NCBI GenBank assembly: GCA_026706815.1
Contig: JAPOYA010000059.1
Location: forward strand, 62,001 to 126,000
DNA: 64,000 bases
From: Acidimicrobiaceae bacterium
GTDB taxonomy: Bacteria; Actinomycetota; Acidimicrobiia; Acidimicrobiales; Aldehydirespiratoraceae
Reading direction: 5' to 3'
The notes under the pieces are model-generated. The model saw only the letters and a program-made list of their open reading frames with translations, was not told the origin of the DNA and ran no database searches. Each line of letters begins with the position of its first letter. Position 1 is the first letter of the stretch. Of the stretch, positions 35,649 through 43,936 are shown piece after piece. The position numbers were made by a program, and so were the translations under genes.

Positions 35649-37655
35649 GTGCCGACTCATCCGGACCAGTCAACTGAGCGCCGCGCCACCCCCTATGGAG
35701 CTTGGCCGTCATCGATCACCGCTGCTGACCTGGTGGGAGGAGCTGTTCGGATATCGGAGGTTCGGGCCGATCCTGTCGATCCCGACTTGATCTGGTGGTC
35801 GGAGAACCGGCCCGAAGAAGGCGGGCGAACCGCGGTGATGCGCTATTCGATTCGCGAGCAGTCAGCCATCGAACACACGCCGGCCGATGCCAACGTGCGC
35901 ACGTTGGTCCACGAATACGGCGGCGGAGCATGGTGGCCCCATGACGGTGAACTGTTCTACGTCGACTTCGCCGACCAGCGACTTCGTCTGATCAACCGGC
36001 ACCGCAGGGTCCGGTTCTTGACTGACGAACCGCCACATCCCCGCGCGGACCGGTTCGCTGACGGCAGGGTCACCCCCGACGGCCGCTGGTGCGTGGCCGT
36101 GCGAGAGCAGCACCGCGTGGATGCGGAGCCGGCCAACGAGGTCGTGGCTGTGGCGACCGACGGGAGCGCTGAGATCAACGTCCTGTATTCCGACGCCGAT
36201 TTCGTGATGTCGCCGCGTCTTTCGCCTGTCGGGGACCTGTTGGCCTGGATCTCTTGGGATCACCCCAACATGGGCTGGGATTCGACCCGATTGCACGTCG
36301 CCCCGTTTGCCGACGGGCAGATCAGCGGGGAAATACTGACCGTGGGCCGGTTCGATGAGGCGAGCTACTGCGAACCCGACTTCGGCGGCGCTGGGCTGCG
36401 GGTCTGTTCCGATCACGAGGGCTGGTGGAACCTCTACGACGTGGATCTGAGCAGCGGGGCGCTGTCTCGGATCGTCGGCGGACCTTTTGAGATCGCCACG
36501 CCTCCGTGGGTGTTCGGCATGCAGCGTTGGACTGCACGGCCGACAAGTTCTGGTGAAGAACAGGTTTTCGCTGTTGCCGGTATGCCGACGGGTGATGAAT
36601 TGATTGTCGACGGCAGCACCGTCTCGCTGATCGACAGTTCGATCAACTCGTTGTCGGCCGGTCCCGGCGCGGTGGCAGCGGTCGGGTCGGGTTACGGCCA
36701 CGAGACTGAGGTGATCAGCCTCAGCGTCGATGCCAGCGGGGTGCGCCGCGAAGTGGTCCGGACTGCAAGGCCTCTTCCGTTCGAGCAGGGTTATCTGGTT
36801 GAGCCCGAATGGATCACGTTCCCGACGGGTCCCGGTGCCGGCGATGGCCACGGCGATGGTCACGGCGAAGGAGATGCCGCCGGCACAGTGGCTCATGGAT
36901 TGTTCTATCCCCCGACCAATCCCGAACATGTCGGGCCCGACGATGAACGCCCGCCTCTGATGGTGCTGGCCCACGGCGGCCCCACAGCACAGGCTCGCCG
37001 CGAACTTCAACCGGGCATTCTCTATTGGACCTCCCGGGGTATCGCGGTGGTCGATGTGGACTATCGCGGCTCCACAGGTTACGGCACGGCCTTTCGGAAA
37101 TCACTCGACGGGCAGTGGGGTGTCGCCGATGTGGCCGACTGTGTCGCTGCCGCTCAATATCTGGCCGAGCGGGGTGATGTCGATCCGGAACGCCTGATGA
37201 TCAGGGGTGGCAGTGCGGGTGGGTTCACTGTCCTGGCCGCGTTGGCGTTCCACGACGTGTTCTCGGCGGGGGCCAGCCGTTATGGCATCGCTGATCTGGA
37301 GGCACTGGCCACTGATACCCACAAGTTCGAGTCGCGTTACCTCGACACGCTGGTCGGTCCCTACCCCGAACAGAGGGCCGCCTATATCGAGCGTTCGCCG
37401 ATCAATCATGTGGACGGCATCGACGTGCCGCTGATCGTGTTGCAAGGCGCCGAGGATGTGATCGTGCCGCCCTCACAGTCGGAGATGATCGTCTCAGCCG
37501 TTGAATCGAAAGGGGTCAAGGTTGCGTACTTGTTGTTCCCCGACGAACAGCACGGTTTCCGCCAAGCCGACAACATTGTGCGCGCCTTGGAAGCGGAGTT
37601 GGCATTTTTCGGAGACGTTCTCGGTTTCGACCCTCCCGGTCTCGCACATGAATAG
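35649..37655 (+). CDS. S9 (prolyl oligopeptidase family) peptidase with Gly-His-rich insert
   Basis: Serine peptidase with an N-terminal beta-propeller (about residues 20-370) and a C-terminal hydrolase domain. The nucleophile is Ser in RGGSAGGFTVLAAL, the acid is in LQGAEDVIVPPSQSE and His is in PDEQHGFRQADN. Between propeller and catalytic domain lies a low-complexity, metal-binding-like run GDGHGDGHGEGD (about 398-409) that I do not know from the family. GTG start 4 bases after the aminotransferase stop; 668 residues. It has no signal peptide, so it is probably cytoplasmic. Confidence 0.9.
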   Translation: MPTHPDQSTERRATPYGAWPSSITAADLVGGAVRISEVRADPVDPDLIWWSENRPEEGGRTAVMRYSIREQSAIEHTPADANVRTLVHEYGGGAWWPHDGELFYVDFADQRLRLINRHRRVRFLTDEPPHPRADRFADGRVTPDGRWCVAVREQHRVDAEPANEVVAVATDGSAEINVLYSDADFVMSPRLSPVGDLLAWISWDHPNMGWDSTRLHVAPFADGQISGEILTVGRFDEASYCEPDFGGAGLRVCSDHEGWWNLYDVDLSSGALSRIVGGPFEIATPPWVFGMQRWTARPTSSGEEQVFAVAGMPTGDELIVDGSTVSLIDSSINSLSAGPGAVAAVGSGYGHETEVISLSVDASGVRREVVRTARPLPFEQGYLVEPEWITFPTGPGAGDGHGDGHGEGDAAGTVAHGLFYPPTNPEHVGPDDERPPLMVLAHGGPTAQARRELQPGILYWTSRGIAVVDVDYRGSTGYGTAFRKSLDGQWGVADVADCVAAAQYLAERGDVDPERLMIRGGSAGGFTVLAALAFHDVFSAGASRYGIADLEALATDTHKFESRYLDTLVGPYPEQRAAYIERSPINHVDGIDVPLIVLQGAEDVIVPPSQSEMIVSAVESKGVKVAYLLFPDEQHGFRQADNIVRALEAELAFFGDVLGFDPPGLAHE

Positions 37656-37718
37656 AATCACCCGGTCGGCCGCGAATCCACGGCCTGACCTGTGACACAC
37701 AAGACGAAGGTGGATCCG

Positions 37719-38657
37719 ATGAAGCGTGTTCTCGTCTCTGAAACGATTGCCGAAGCTGGTCTGGACCTGCTCCGTTCGGCTGGCCACGACGTGGACCTGC
37801 GGCTCGGGCTGTCGCCGGAGGAGCTGTGTGAAGCGGTGGCGGGTGCGTCTGCTCTGATTGTCCGTTCGGCGACCCAGGTCGACGCTGCTGTGCTGGCAGC
37901 GGGAACTGATTTGGTTGTGGTGGGCCGCGCTGGGGTGGGCGTCGACAATGTGGATGTGGCCGAAGCGACAAAACGCGGTGTGACAGTGGTCAATGCGCCG
38001 CTGTCGAACGTCACCTCGGCCGCGGAGCACTCAATGGCTTTATTGCTGGCGCAGGCGCGCAACGTGCCCCAAGCTCATGCGGCTCTGCAGGCCGGTCGTT
38101 GGGAGCGTTCGCAGTGGCAGGGTGTGGAACTGGCCGGCAAGACGCTCGGTGTCGTCGGTCTGGGCCGCATCGGTCTGCTGGTGGCCCAACGTGCTCTGGC
38201 TTTCGGCATGACAATCGTGGCGCACGACCCGTACATCACCCAGGAGACTGCCGACAAGGTCAACGCTGAGCTGATCGGGCTCGACGAGTTGATGGCCCGT
38301 TCCGACTTTGTGACCATGCACCTGCTGAAGACGCCTGAGACGATCGGCCTCGTCAACGCTGAGATGCTGGCCAAGGCCAAACCCTCTATGCGGATTGTGA
38401 ATGTCTCCCGCGGTGGCGTCATCGATGAGGAGGCCCTTGCGTCCGCAGTGCGCTCCGGCACGATCGCCGGCGCGGCGATCGACGTGTTCGACGTCGAGCC
38501 GGCGCTCGATTCACCTCTGTTGGGCGTGGACGGGATCGTGGTGACCCCGCACCTCGGTGCCAGCACAGCCGAAGCCCAGCATGCTGCCGGGATCACCATT
38601 GCCGAGCAGGTGCAGTCGGCTCTCGCCGGTGAGCCCGTGCCGTTCGCGGTGAACTGA
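37719..38657 (+). CDS. serA: D-3-phosphoglycerate dehydrogenase, short form
   Basis: NAD-dependent 2-hydroxyacid dehydrogenase. The nucleotide-binding GVVGLGRIGLLVAQRALAFG, the catalytic Arg/Glu/His regions (NVSRGGVIDEEAL, ID...VFDVEPA, TPHLGASTAEAQ) and RAGVGVDNVDVAEATKRGV match SerA. It ends right after the catalytic domain at about 312 residues, without the ASB and ACT regulatory domains seen in actinobacterial SerA of about 525 residues. It may therefore not be feedback-inhibited by serine. GTG at 37692 is an alternative start nine codons earlier. Confidence 0.85.
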   Translation: MKRVLVSETIAEAGLDLLRSAGHDVDLRLGLSPEELCEAVAGASALIVRSATQVDAAVLAAGTDLVVVGRAGVGVDNVDVAEATKRGVTVVNAPLSNVTSAAEHSMALLLAQARNVPQAHAALQAGRWERSQWQGVELAGKTLGVVGLGRIGLLVAQRALAFGMTIVAHDPYITQETADKVNAELIGLDELMARSDFVTMHLLKTPETIGLVNAEMLAKAKPSMRIVNVSRGGVIDEEALASAVRSGTIAGAAIDVFDVEPALDSPLLGVDGIVVTPHLGASTAEAQHAAGITIAEQVQSALAGEPVPFAVN

Positions 38658-38676
38658 CTCGCGGCTAGCTCGCGTG

Positions 38677-39039
38677 TCAGCGGCGGGCTTTGCGGTAGCC
38701 GTCTGCTTCAGCGTCGCTCTCGTTGGCGTAGCAGCGGTCGGGAACCGTCCGTTCGTATGAACCTCCGCCCGGCACATGGTAGATCTTCGATGAAGACTTG
38801 GCTTTGATCGGATAGCCGGGCGGGCAGGCCCCGTCATCTGGTTCGACACCGCCCGGGGCGAATTGAACAGGGCTCGTTCTGGAGGCGGGCGCCGGGGCGT
38901 CGACAAGGGGCTGCCAGGTCGCGCTGCCGGTCACTTCGGGTGCCCGACGGCGCCGGAGAGCGCGCAGAATGCCGACCGCGAAACCGACAACGGCGCCGAT
39001 TTTGAACAAGCGAGCCATGCGACCCAGTGCGGCGAGCAT
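38677..39039 (-). CDS. Membrane-anchored protein with C-terminal sunset-like domain
   Basis: 120 residues: a short hydrophobic N-terminus (LFKIGAVVGFAVGILRAL) that may anchor it in the membrane, a Pro/Ala linker, and a C-terminal module of about 50 residues (CPPGYPIKAKSSSKIYHVPGGGSYERTVPDRCY...) with two cysteines. The module resembles what is annotated in actinobacteria as a sunset domain; function unknown. It is downstream of leuD on the same strand, about 100 bases on. Confidence 0.65.
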   Translation of the reverse strand: MLAALGRMARLFKIGAVVGFAVGILRALRRRRAPEVTGSATWQPLVDAPAPASRTSPVQFAPGGVEPDDGACPPGYPIKAKSSSKIYHVPGGGSYERTVPDRCYANESDAEADGYRKARR

Positions 39040-39143
39040 AGCTCAGACACTAGCCGATCAGCCAGAGCATGCTCAGCAACGCTCCTCTCGACCACCGAAA
39101 CAAGCGGACCCAAGCGATGATTCAGGCCTTTCAGCAACTGTGG

Positions 39144-39734
39144 TCAGCTTGTCGGTATCCAAGCTGGGCGTTTGGTCTCGTACGCCTCTATTGCGTCGAG
39201 GTGGCGCATCGTCAATCCGATGTCGTCAAGCCCTTCCAAGAACCGCTGTTGGGTGCCTGAAGCAAGGGGGAAAGACGTTTCAAGGCCGATCGACGGGACC
39301 TCGACGGTGAGCCGCTCAACGTCAATCGTGATCTCCAACGTTGGATCCCCAAGCACCTCTTGCATCAATGCAGCGTTGAACTCGGCACTCACGGTGACAG
39401 GCACCAATCCGTTCTTGGTGCAGTTGTTGCGGAAAATGTCGGCGAATCGGGGCGAGACGACCGCTTCGAAACCGTATTGCTGGATGGCCCAGACTGCGTG
39501 TTCGCGTGACGACCCCGTACCGAAGTTGACGCCCGCCACAAGGATGTTGGCTGCCGCGTACTGTTCTTGATTGAGCACAAAATCCCGGTCGTCCCGCCAT
39601 TCCGAGAACAAGCCCTTCTCGAAACCGGTCCGTTCGACGCGCTTGAGCCAGTCGCTGGGAATGATCTGGTCGGTGTCGACGTCGGCGCGGTCCAGAGGCA
39701 ATGCGGTGCCGGTGACGATGCTTACTGCTTTCAT
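39144..39734 (-). CDS. leuD: 3-isopropylmalate dehydratase small subunit
   Basis: Small subunit of isopropylmalate isomerase (also citramalate hydro-lyase). Features are TGTALPLDRADVDTDQIIPSDWLKR at the N-terminus, GVNFGTGSSREHAVWAIQQYG and FRNNCTKNGLVPV. 196 residues is normal. RBS ggagc sits before the ATG. Forty bases after leuC; a leuCD operon. Works with LeuC in leucine synthesis and, with cimA present in this window, in isoleucine synthesis from citramalate. Confidence 0.96.
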   Translation of the reverse strand: MKAVSIVTGTALPLDRADVDTDQIIPSDWLKRVERTGFEKGLFSEWRDDRDFVLNQEQYAAANILVAGVNFGTGSSREHAVWAIQQYGFEAVVSPRFADIFRNNCTKNGLVPVTVSAEFNAALMQEVLGDPTLEITIDVERLTVEVPSIGLETSFPLASGTQQRFLEGLDDIGLTMRHLDAIEAYETKRPAWIPTS

Positions 39735-39774
39735 ATTCGATCCTGCTCCTTGTGGCGAGTCCCGATGCGTCCGA

Positions 39775-41184
39775 CTATTCGAGGTCGGCCGGCGAGGCGA
39801 ACGTTCCGGCTATTGCCGTCGCGGCGGCGACTGCGGGGGACACGAGATGGGTGCGTCCGCCGCGGCCTTGGCGGCCTTCGAAGTTGCGGTTGGAGGTGCT
39901 GGCTGCTCGTTCGGCCGGCTGAAGCTTGTCAGGGTTCATCGCCAGACACATCGAGCAGCCCGGTTCACGCCAATCGAAACCTGCTGCGGTGAAAATCTTG
40001 TCCAGCCCTTCGCTTTCGGCTTGTTCTTTGACCTGACCCGAACCGGGCACAACCAGAGTGCGCACCCCGGAGGCGACTTTGCGTCCCGCTGCGACGTTGG
40101 CGGCGTCTCGCAGGTCTTCGATGCGGCTGTTGGTGCATGAACCGATGAAGACCGTGTCGACTGGCACTTCACGCATCGGAGTCCCTCCCGCCAGTCCCAT
40201 GTACTGCAGCGCCCGAGCCGCGGAGTCGCGGGCGGCGGGGTCGTCGAACGAATCGGGTGTGGGGATGGCGCCATGCAGCGGCATGACCTGGGCGGGGTTG
40301 GTGCCCCACGACACCTGCGCGGCGATTTCGCTGCCATCAAGTGTCACGTATTCGTCGAAGGCCGCCTCGGCATCGCTCGGGAGTCGTCGCCATTCGTCCA
40401 GAGCGGCTTCCCATGCCGCGCCAACGGGTGATTTCTCTCGTCCTTCGAGGTAGTTGAAGGTGGTGTCGTCGGGTGCGATCAACCCGGCTTTGGCCCCGCC
40501 CTCGATCGACATGTTGCACACCGTCATGCGGCCTTCCATCGTGAGTGAGCGGATGACTTCACCGCGGTATTCGATGATCTTGCCGATCCCGCCACCGGTG
40601 CCGATCCGTCCGATAATCGCCAGAATCACGTCCTTGGCCGTGACTCCGTCGGCCAGTTCGCCGTCGACGGTGATCGCCATCGTGCCGGGCCGTGCCTGTA
40701 GCAATGTCTGGGTTGCCAATACGTGTTCAACTTCGCTGGTTCCGATCCCGAAGGCGATCGCGCCGAAAGCGCCGTGGGTGGCCGTGTGGGAGTCACCGCA
40801 GACGATCGTCATACCCGGCTGCGTGAGTCCCTGCTCTGGGCCGATCACATGCACGATTCCTTGTTTGGCGTGCCCCATCGGATAGTTGACCACGCCGAAC
40901 TCGCTGGTATTGCGGCGCAGAGTCTCAACCTGAACACGGCTGATCTCATCGGCTATCGGCTTGTCGATGTCGGCGGTGGGCACGTTGTGATCTTCGGTGG
41001 CGACGGTCAGGTCGGGTCGCCTGACTTTGCGTCCGCTGATCCGCAAACCGTCGAAGGCTTGCGGCGAGGTGACCTCGTGCACGAGATGCAGGTCCACATA
41101 CAGCAGGTCTGGTTCGCCGTCCGTTCCCGCGCTGACAACGTGGCGATCCCAGATCTTCTCGCTCAATGTCTTGGGTTCGCTCAT
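39775..41184 (-). CDS. leuC: 3-isopropylmalate dehydratase large subunit
   Basis: Aconitase-family large subunit. The 4Fe-4S ligands appear as [14 protein letters not shown] (first Cys) and SMCLAMNPD with its partner Cys in EPGCSMC. The N-terminal [10 protein letters not shown] and [29 protein letters not shown] are characteristic. 469 residues, ATG start. The acyl-CoA ligase gene upstream on the same strand ends 66 bases before it, so they may be separately controlled. Confidence 0.96.
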   Translation of the reverse strand: MSEPKTLSEKIWDRHVVSAGTDGEPDLLYVDLHLVHEVTSPQAFDGLRISGRKVRRPDLTVATEDHNVPTADIDKPIADEISRVQVETLRRNTSEFGVVNYPMGHAKQGIVHVIGPEQGLTQPGMTIVCGDSHTATHGAFGAIAFGIGTSEVEHVLATQTLLQARPGTMAITVDGELADGVTAKDVILAIIGRIGTGGGIGKIIEYRGEVIRSLTMEGRMTVCNMSIEGGAKAGLIAPDDTTFNYLEGREKSPVGAAWEAALDEWRRLPSDAEAAFDEYVTLDGSEIAAQVSWGTNPAQVMPLHGAIPTPDSFDDPAARDSAARALQYMGLAGGTPMREVPVDTVFIGSCTNSRIEDLRDAANVAAGRKVASGVRTLVVPGSGQVKEQAESEGLDKIFTAAGFDWREPGCSMCLAMNPDKLQPAERAASTSNRNFEGRQGRGGRTHLVSPAVAAATAIAGTFASPADLE

Positions 41185-41250
41185 GGCCAGATCTCGTTTC
41201 GTTGAACTACTCGGTTGCCTTGTCTCAGGATACGGTGCGCGAAGCCCGCC

Positions 41251-42936
41251 TCAGTCGTCTGGGATGGTGAACTCTCGCTGGCCGCTGAGAGCGTCTTTCA
41301 CCACTTTTCCTGCAGCGTTGCGAGGCAGCCTTTCGCTGCGGATGTCCCAGGACGTCGGGACTTTGTAAGGGGCCAGAGACTTGGCAGCCCAGGTTCGCAA
41401 CCCGTCCGCGGACAAGACAGCTCCAGGCGTCGGCACCACCGAGGCCGCCACGATCTGGCCGGTCACGGGGTCGTCGAGCCCGTAGACGGCGATCTCGGAC
41501 ACATCGGGATGGTCTTCGATGCGATACTCGACTTCGATCGGGTACACGTTCTCGCCGTTGTGGAGGATCATGTCACGGGCTCGGCTGTCGATGGTCAGAA
41601 TCCCGTCCTCGAGCCGTCCGATGTCGCCGGTGTCGAGCCAGAAGTCCTCGTCGATGGCCTCGGCAGTGGCTTTGTCGTCGTTCCAGTAGCCGAGCATCGT
41701 GTAGGCGCTCTTGACCCAGATGTGTCCGTTCTCGCCGTCAGGCAGCACCGTGCCCTCATCGTCTCGGATCTGCGCCTGCATTGTCGGCAGGACCCACCCG
41801 GCGGCTTCAGGTCGGGCGATCATGTCGGCGCCGCCGTGGGAGGCGACCACACCAACGGTCTCGCTCGAGCCGTAACCGATGCCGACGTTGGCTGCCGTGG
41901 TCGGCAGAACGTCGCGAACCCTTTGAGCCAGATCGGGGCTGACGGGTGCGCCGCCGAAGCCGACGTTGGTCAGACTGGAGGTGTCGGTCAGTCCCTTCGC
42001 TGCTTCGTCGAGCACACGGGGCCCCATCGAGCCGATCAGACTCCACACGGTGATGCGTTCTTTTTCGACGAGTCGCAGACCCGCTGCGGGATCGAAGCGG
42101 CCGGTGCGGAAGATCAAGGTCCCGCCGGCGACCATGTTGATGAGGGTCGAACCCGACAGCCCCGAAACGTGGAACAGCGGCGAGGTCATCATCACTATGG
42201 GCGGGCCGCCCGACGGTGGGGGTGGTGGTTGTCCGGCAGCTTCGGCTTCTGCTGCGGCCTGCATCAACCTGACCGCGCCGTTGAGCATCTGGATCTCAAC
42301 AAAACCGACCAGGCCCCGATGGCTGGCCGTTGCCCCTTTGGCGCGGCCGGTCGTGCCGCTGGTGAAAAAGATCGAGACGGGATCGTCCTCAGCCAGTTCC
42401 ACGGTCGGGAGTTCGTGCGCTCCGACTTCACGTTGGAGCCGCCGGCGTTCGGAGTCCATGTCGATGAGCGGGGCCGATACCGAACTCGGTACGCGGTCGA
42501 GCCGTTCTCTGTCACCGAGGATCAGCTTCGGGGTTGTCAATTCGGCGGCATGGACGATCTCATCGGGCGTCCACCAACCGTTGTAGAGGGCGACGATCGC
42601 CCCGGAACTCACCAGAGCGAAATAGGCGACAACCCAATCGGGCGAATTGGCGGCGAGGATACCGACACGGTCGCCTTTGGAGATGCCGTGATCGGTGCTC
42701 AGAACAGCAGCTTCGGCGGCTACCAGATCGACGAACTGCTCGTGGGTGATGCGCCTGTCGTCGAGCACCAAGAACTCGCGGTCACCGTGGGCTCGACAAC
42801 CTTCGACGAAGTCTCGAAGTGATTTCCGTCGATTCGCCAGAACGGGCACGTCGAAGCCCAAGACCTTTTCGACCTGTACCGGGAAATAGCCGTCGCGGCC
42901 CGTCAACCCCTGTAGTACATCGTCTCGAAGCGACAT
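41251..42936 (-). CDS. AMP-dependent acyl-CoA ligase (third)
   Basis: ANL CoA ligase, 561 residues. P-loop FFTSGTTGRAKGATASH, GYGSSETVGVVASHG, DTGDIGRLEDG...RDMILHNGENVYPIEVEYRIEDHP and catalytic Lys in LPRNAAGKVVKDAL. A Pro/Gly-rich loop (PPPPPSGGPP) lies in the middle. It sits alone between greA and leuC on the minus strand; its role in those neighbours is unclear and the acid substrate is unknown. Confidence 0.9.
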   Translation of the reverse strand: MSLRDDVLQGLTGRDGYFPVQVEKVLGFDVPVLANRRKSLRDFVEGCRAHGDREFLVLDDRRITHEQFVDLVAAEAAVLSTDHGISKGDRVGILAANSPDWVVAYFALVSSGAIVALYNGWWTPDEIVHAAELTTPKLILGDRERLDRVPSSVSAPLIDMDSERRRLQREVGAHELPTVELAEDDPVSIFFTSGTTGRAKGATASHRGLVGFVEIQMLNGAVRLMQAAAEAEAAGQPPPPPSGGPPIVMMTSPLFHVSGLSGSTLINMVAGGTLIFRTGRFDPAAGLRLVEKERITVWSLIGSMGPRVLDEAAKGLTDTSSLTNVGFGGAPVSPDLAQRVRDVLPTTAANVGIGYGSSETVGVVASHGGADMIARPEAAGWVLPTMQAQIRDDEGTVLPDGENGHIWVKSAYTMLGYWNDDKATAEAIDEDFWLDTGDIGRLEDGILTIDSRARDMILHNGENVYPIEVEYRIEDHPDVSEIAVYGLDDPVTGQIVAASVVPTPGAVLSADGLRTWAAKSLAPYKVPTSWDIRSERLPRNAAGKVVKDALSGQREFTIPDD

Positions 42937-42978
42937 TCCTGGGACCGTAGCGGACCCAAGATCAACGGCAACAACTGG

Positions 42979-43449
42979 TCACTCGATCCCGACGACCGAG
43001 ACCTTGAGCGACATCCCGGTGGGCGCTTCGTATTCGACAACATCGCCGATCGAGGATCCAAGAAGCGCCGTGCCCATTGGAGAAGCCGGCGACACCACCA
43101 TCAGATCTTCGGGTTTTTCCTCGATCGACCCGACCAGGTATTTCTCAGGTTGATCGTCGCCTTCGAACACCACCGAAACGATCGATCCGGCGCCCACCGT
43201 GCTGCCGTTGTTGTTCGCCTCGACGATCACCGCGTTCTCAATGACATGGGCGAGGTGCATGATCCGCCCTTCCATTTTCCCTTTTTCTTCTTTGGCCGCG
43301 TGATAGTCGCCGTTTTCGGAGAGATCGCCGAGCGCGCGGGCTGCCTCGATTTTTTGGGAGAGCTCGATGCGCCCTCGGGTGGTCAAGTCATCGTGTTCGG
43401 CTTTGAGGCGATCAAAAGCCGTCTGTGAAAGCTGCTGCACGTTCGCCAT
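42979..43449 (-). CDS. greA: Transcription elongation factor GreA
   Basis: Cleavage factor rescuing backtracked RNA polymerase. The N-terminal coiled coil (AFDRLKAEHDDLTTRGRIELSQKIEAARALGDLSENGDYHAAKEEKGKMEGRI) contains the acidic tip DLSENGDY. The C-terminal FKBP-like domain follows: GSIVSVVFEGDD, ISPASPMGTALLGSSIGDVVEYEAP-type ending. 156 residues is full length. ATG start, monocistronic. Confidence 0.96.
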   Translation of the reverse strand: MANVQQLSQTAFDRLKAEHDDLTTRGRIELSQKIEAARALGDLSENGDYHAAKEEKGKMEGRIMHLAHVIENAVIVEANNNGSTVGAGSIVSVVFEGDDQPEKYLVGSIEEKPEDLMVVSPASPMGTALLGSSIGDVVEYEAPTGMSLKVSVVGIE

Positions 43450-43488
43450 ACGGAGAAATCTAGCGCCACCCCCACCGTTCGCGGGCCT

Positions 43489-43821
43489 TCAGACATGCAG
43501 CCCGGAACCAGGCTTGGTCACGTCCAAGACAATCACGGAGACCTTGTGCGCTTCGCTGGCGCTCAAGCACGCGGAGTTGCACTCTTTGCCTGTTCGGATT
43601 TCCGAGACGGTGCATCGGAAGAGGGTTTCGAGCACGTCGATGTCGTCATTTTGCGAGGGAGGCTTGTCTTGTTCGATCGCGGCGAGGAATTGAGTGAGGC
43701 TGTCGTGTCCGCGTGTGCAGTCGTGTATGGCTTCGAGCGTCAACGGTAGATTCCACGACGGTTTGAGCTGTTGCAGATGACGACGGGTGATGCAGGGGGT
43801 ACACTTGGCCCATGGGATCAC
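43489..43821 (-). CDS. Hypothetical short protein
   Basis: I do not recognise it. The convincing part is the last 85 residues (LEAIHDCTRGHDSLTQFLAAIEQDKPPSQNDDIDVLETLFRCTVSEIRTGKECNSACLSASEAHKVSVIVLD), with four Cys and an amphipathic look. The first 25 residues are probably not translated: the GTG at the far end overlaps the leu leader peptide in antisense, and a TTG near 43742 is a possible true start. If it is real, it fills most of the 360-base gap between greA and leuB; otherwise that gap holds only the attenuator. Confidence 0.35.
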   Translation of the reverse strand: MIPWAKCTPCITRRHLQQLKPSWNLPLTLEAIHDCTRGHDSLTQFLAAIEQDKPPSQNDDIDVLETLFRCTVSEIRTGKECNSACLSASEAHKVSVIVLDVTKPGSGLHV

Positions 43822-43850
43822 GCAGCCCGTTGATCGTAGCTATTGCCTAG
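43812..43850 (+). CDS. leuL: Leucine/branched-chain leader peptide (MGSRSPLIVAIA)
   Basis: A 12-codon frame whose second half reads Leu-Ile-Val-Ala-Ile-Ala before TAG. The last base of the stop is the first base of a 9-bp perfect hairpin, which is followed by a terminator hairpin and then leuB. Four branched-chain codons in a row in a leader are the classic arrangement for transcription attenuation by ribosome stalling. No strong ribosome site is visible (tacacttggccc ahead), which fits a weakly or leaderlessly translated frame. Confidence 0.75.
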   Translation: MGSRSPLIVAIA

Positions 43851-43905
43851 CGCACGCCCGTTGTGGCGTGCGCCGACCGTCCACTTCGGTGGGCGGTTTT
43901 CTTTT
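43850..43905 (+). promoter_or_regulatory. leuB attenuator: pause hairpin plus terminator
   Basis: Two stem-loops stand between the leader peptide and leuB. Hairpin 1: GCGCACGCC (43850-43858) pairs perfectly with GGCGTGCGC (43865-43873). Hairpin 2: ACCGTCCAC (43876-43884), loop TTCG, GTGGGCGGT (43889-43897), one G-U pair, followed by TTTTCTTTT. Hairpin 2 is a good intrinsic terminator. A mutually exclusive anti-terminator pairing is not obvious by eye, although the GGGCGG arm could pair with CGCCCG in hairpin 1's left arm and loop. Confidence 0.75.
43876..43905 (+). terminator. Rho-independent terminator of the leu attenuator
   Basis: 9-bp stem with a UUCG-type tetraloop, then a T-rich run, 30 bases before the leuB start. 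It would stop transcription when the leader is fully translated. Confidence 0.75.
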
Positions 43906-43936
43906 GTCCCAGACAGCCAGAGATTGAGAAAAAAAC

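Noticed and set aside
36838-36880. Tandem repeat as a CRISPR or minisatellite
   Set aside because: The short ggcgatggccac-like repeat is in frame and inside the S9 peptidase; no spacers, so it is a protein repeat.
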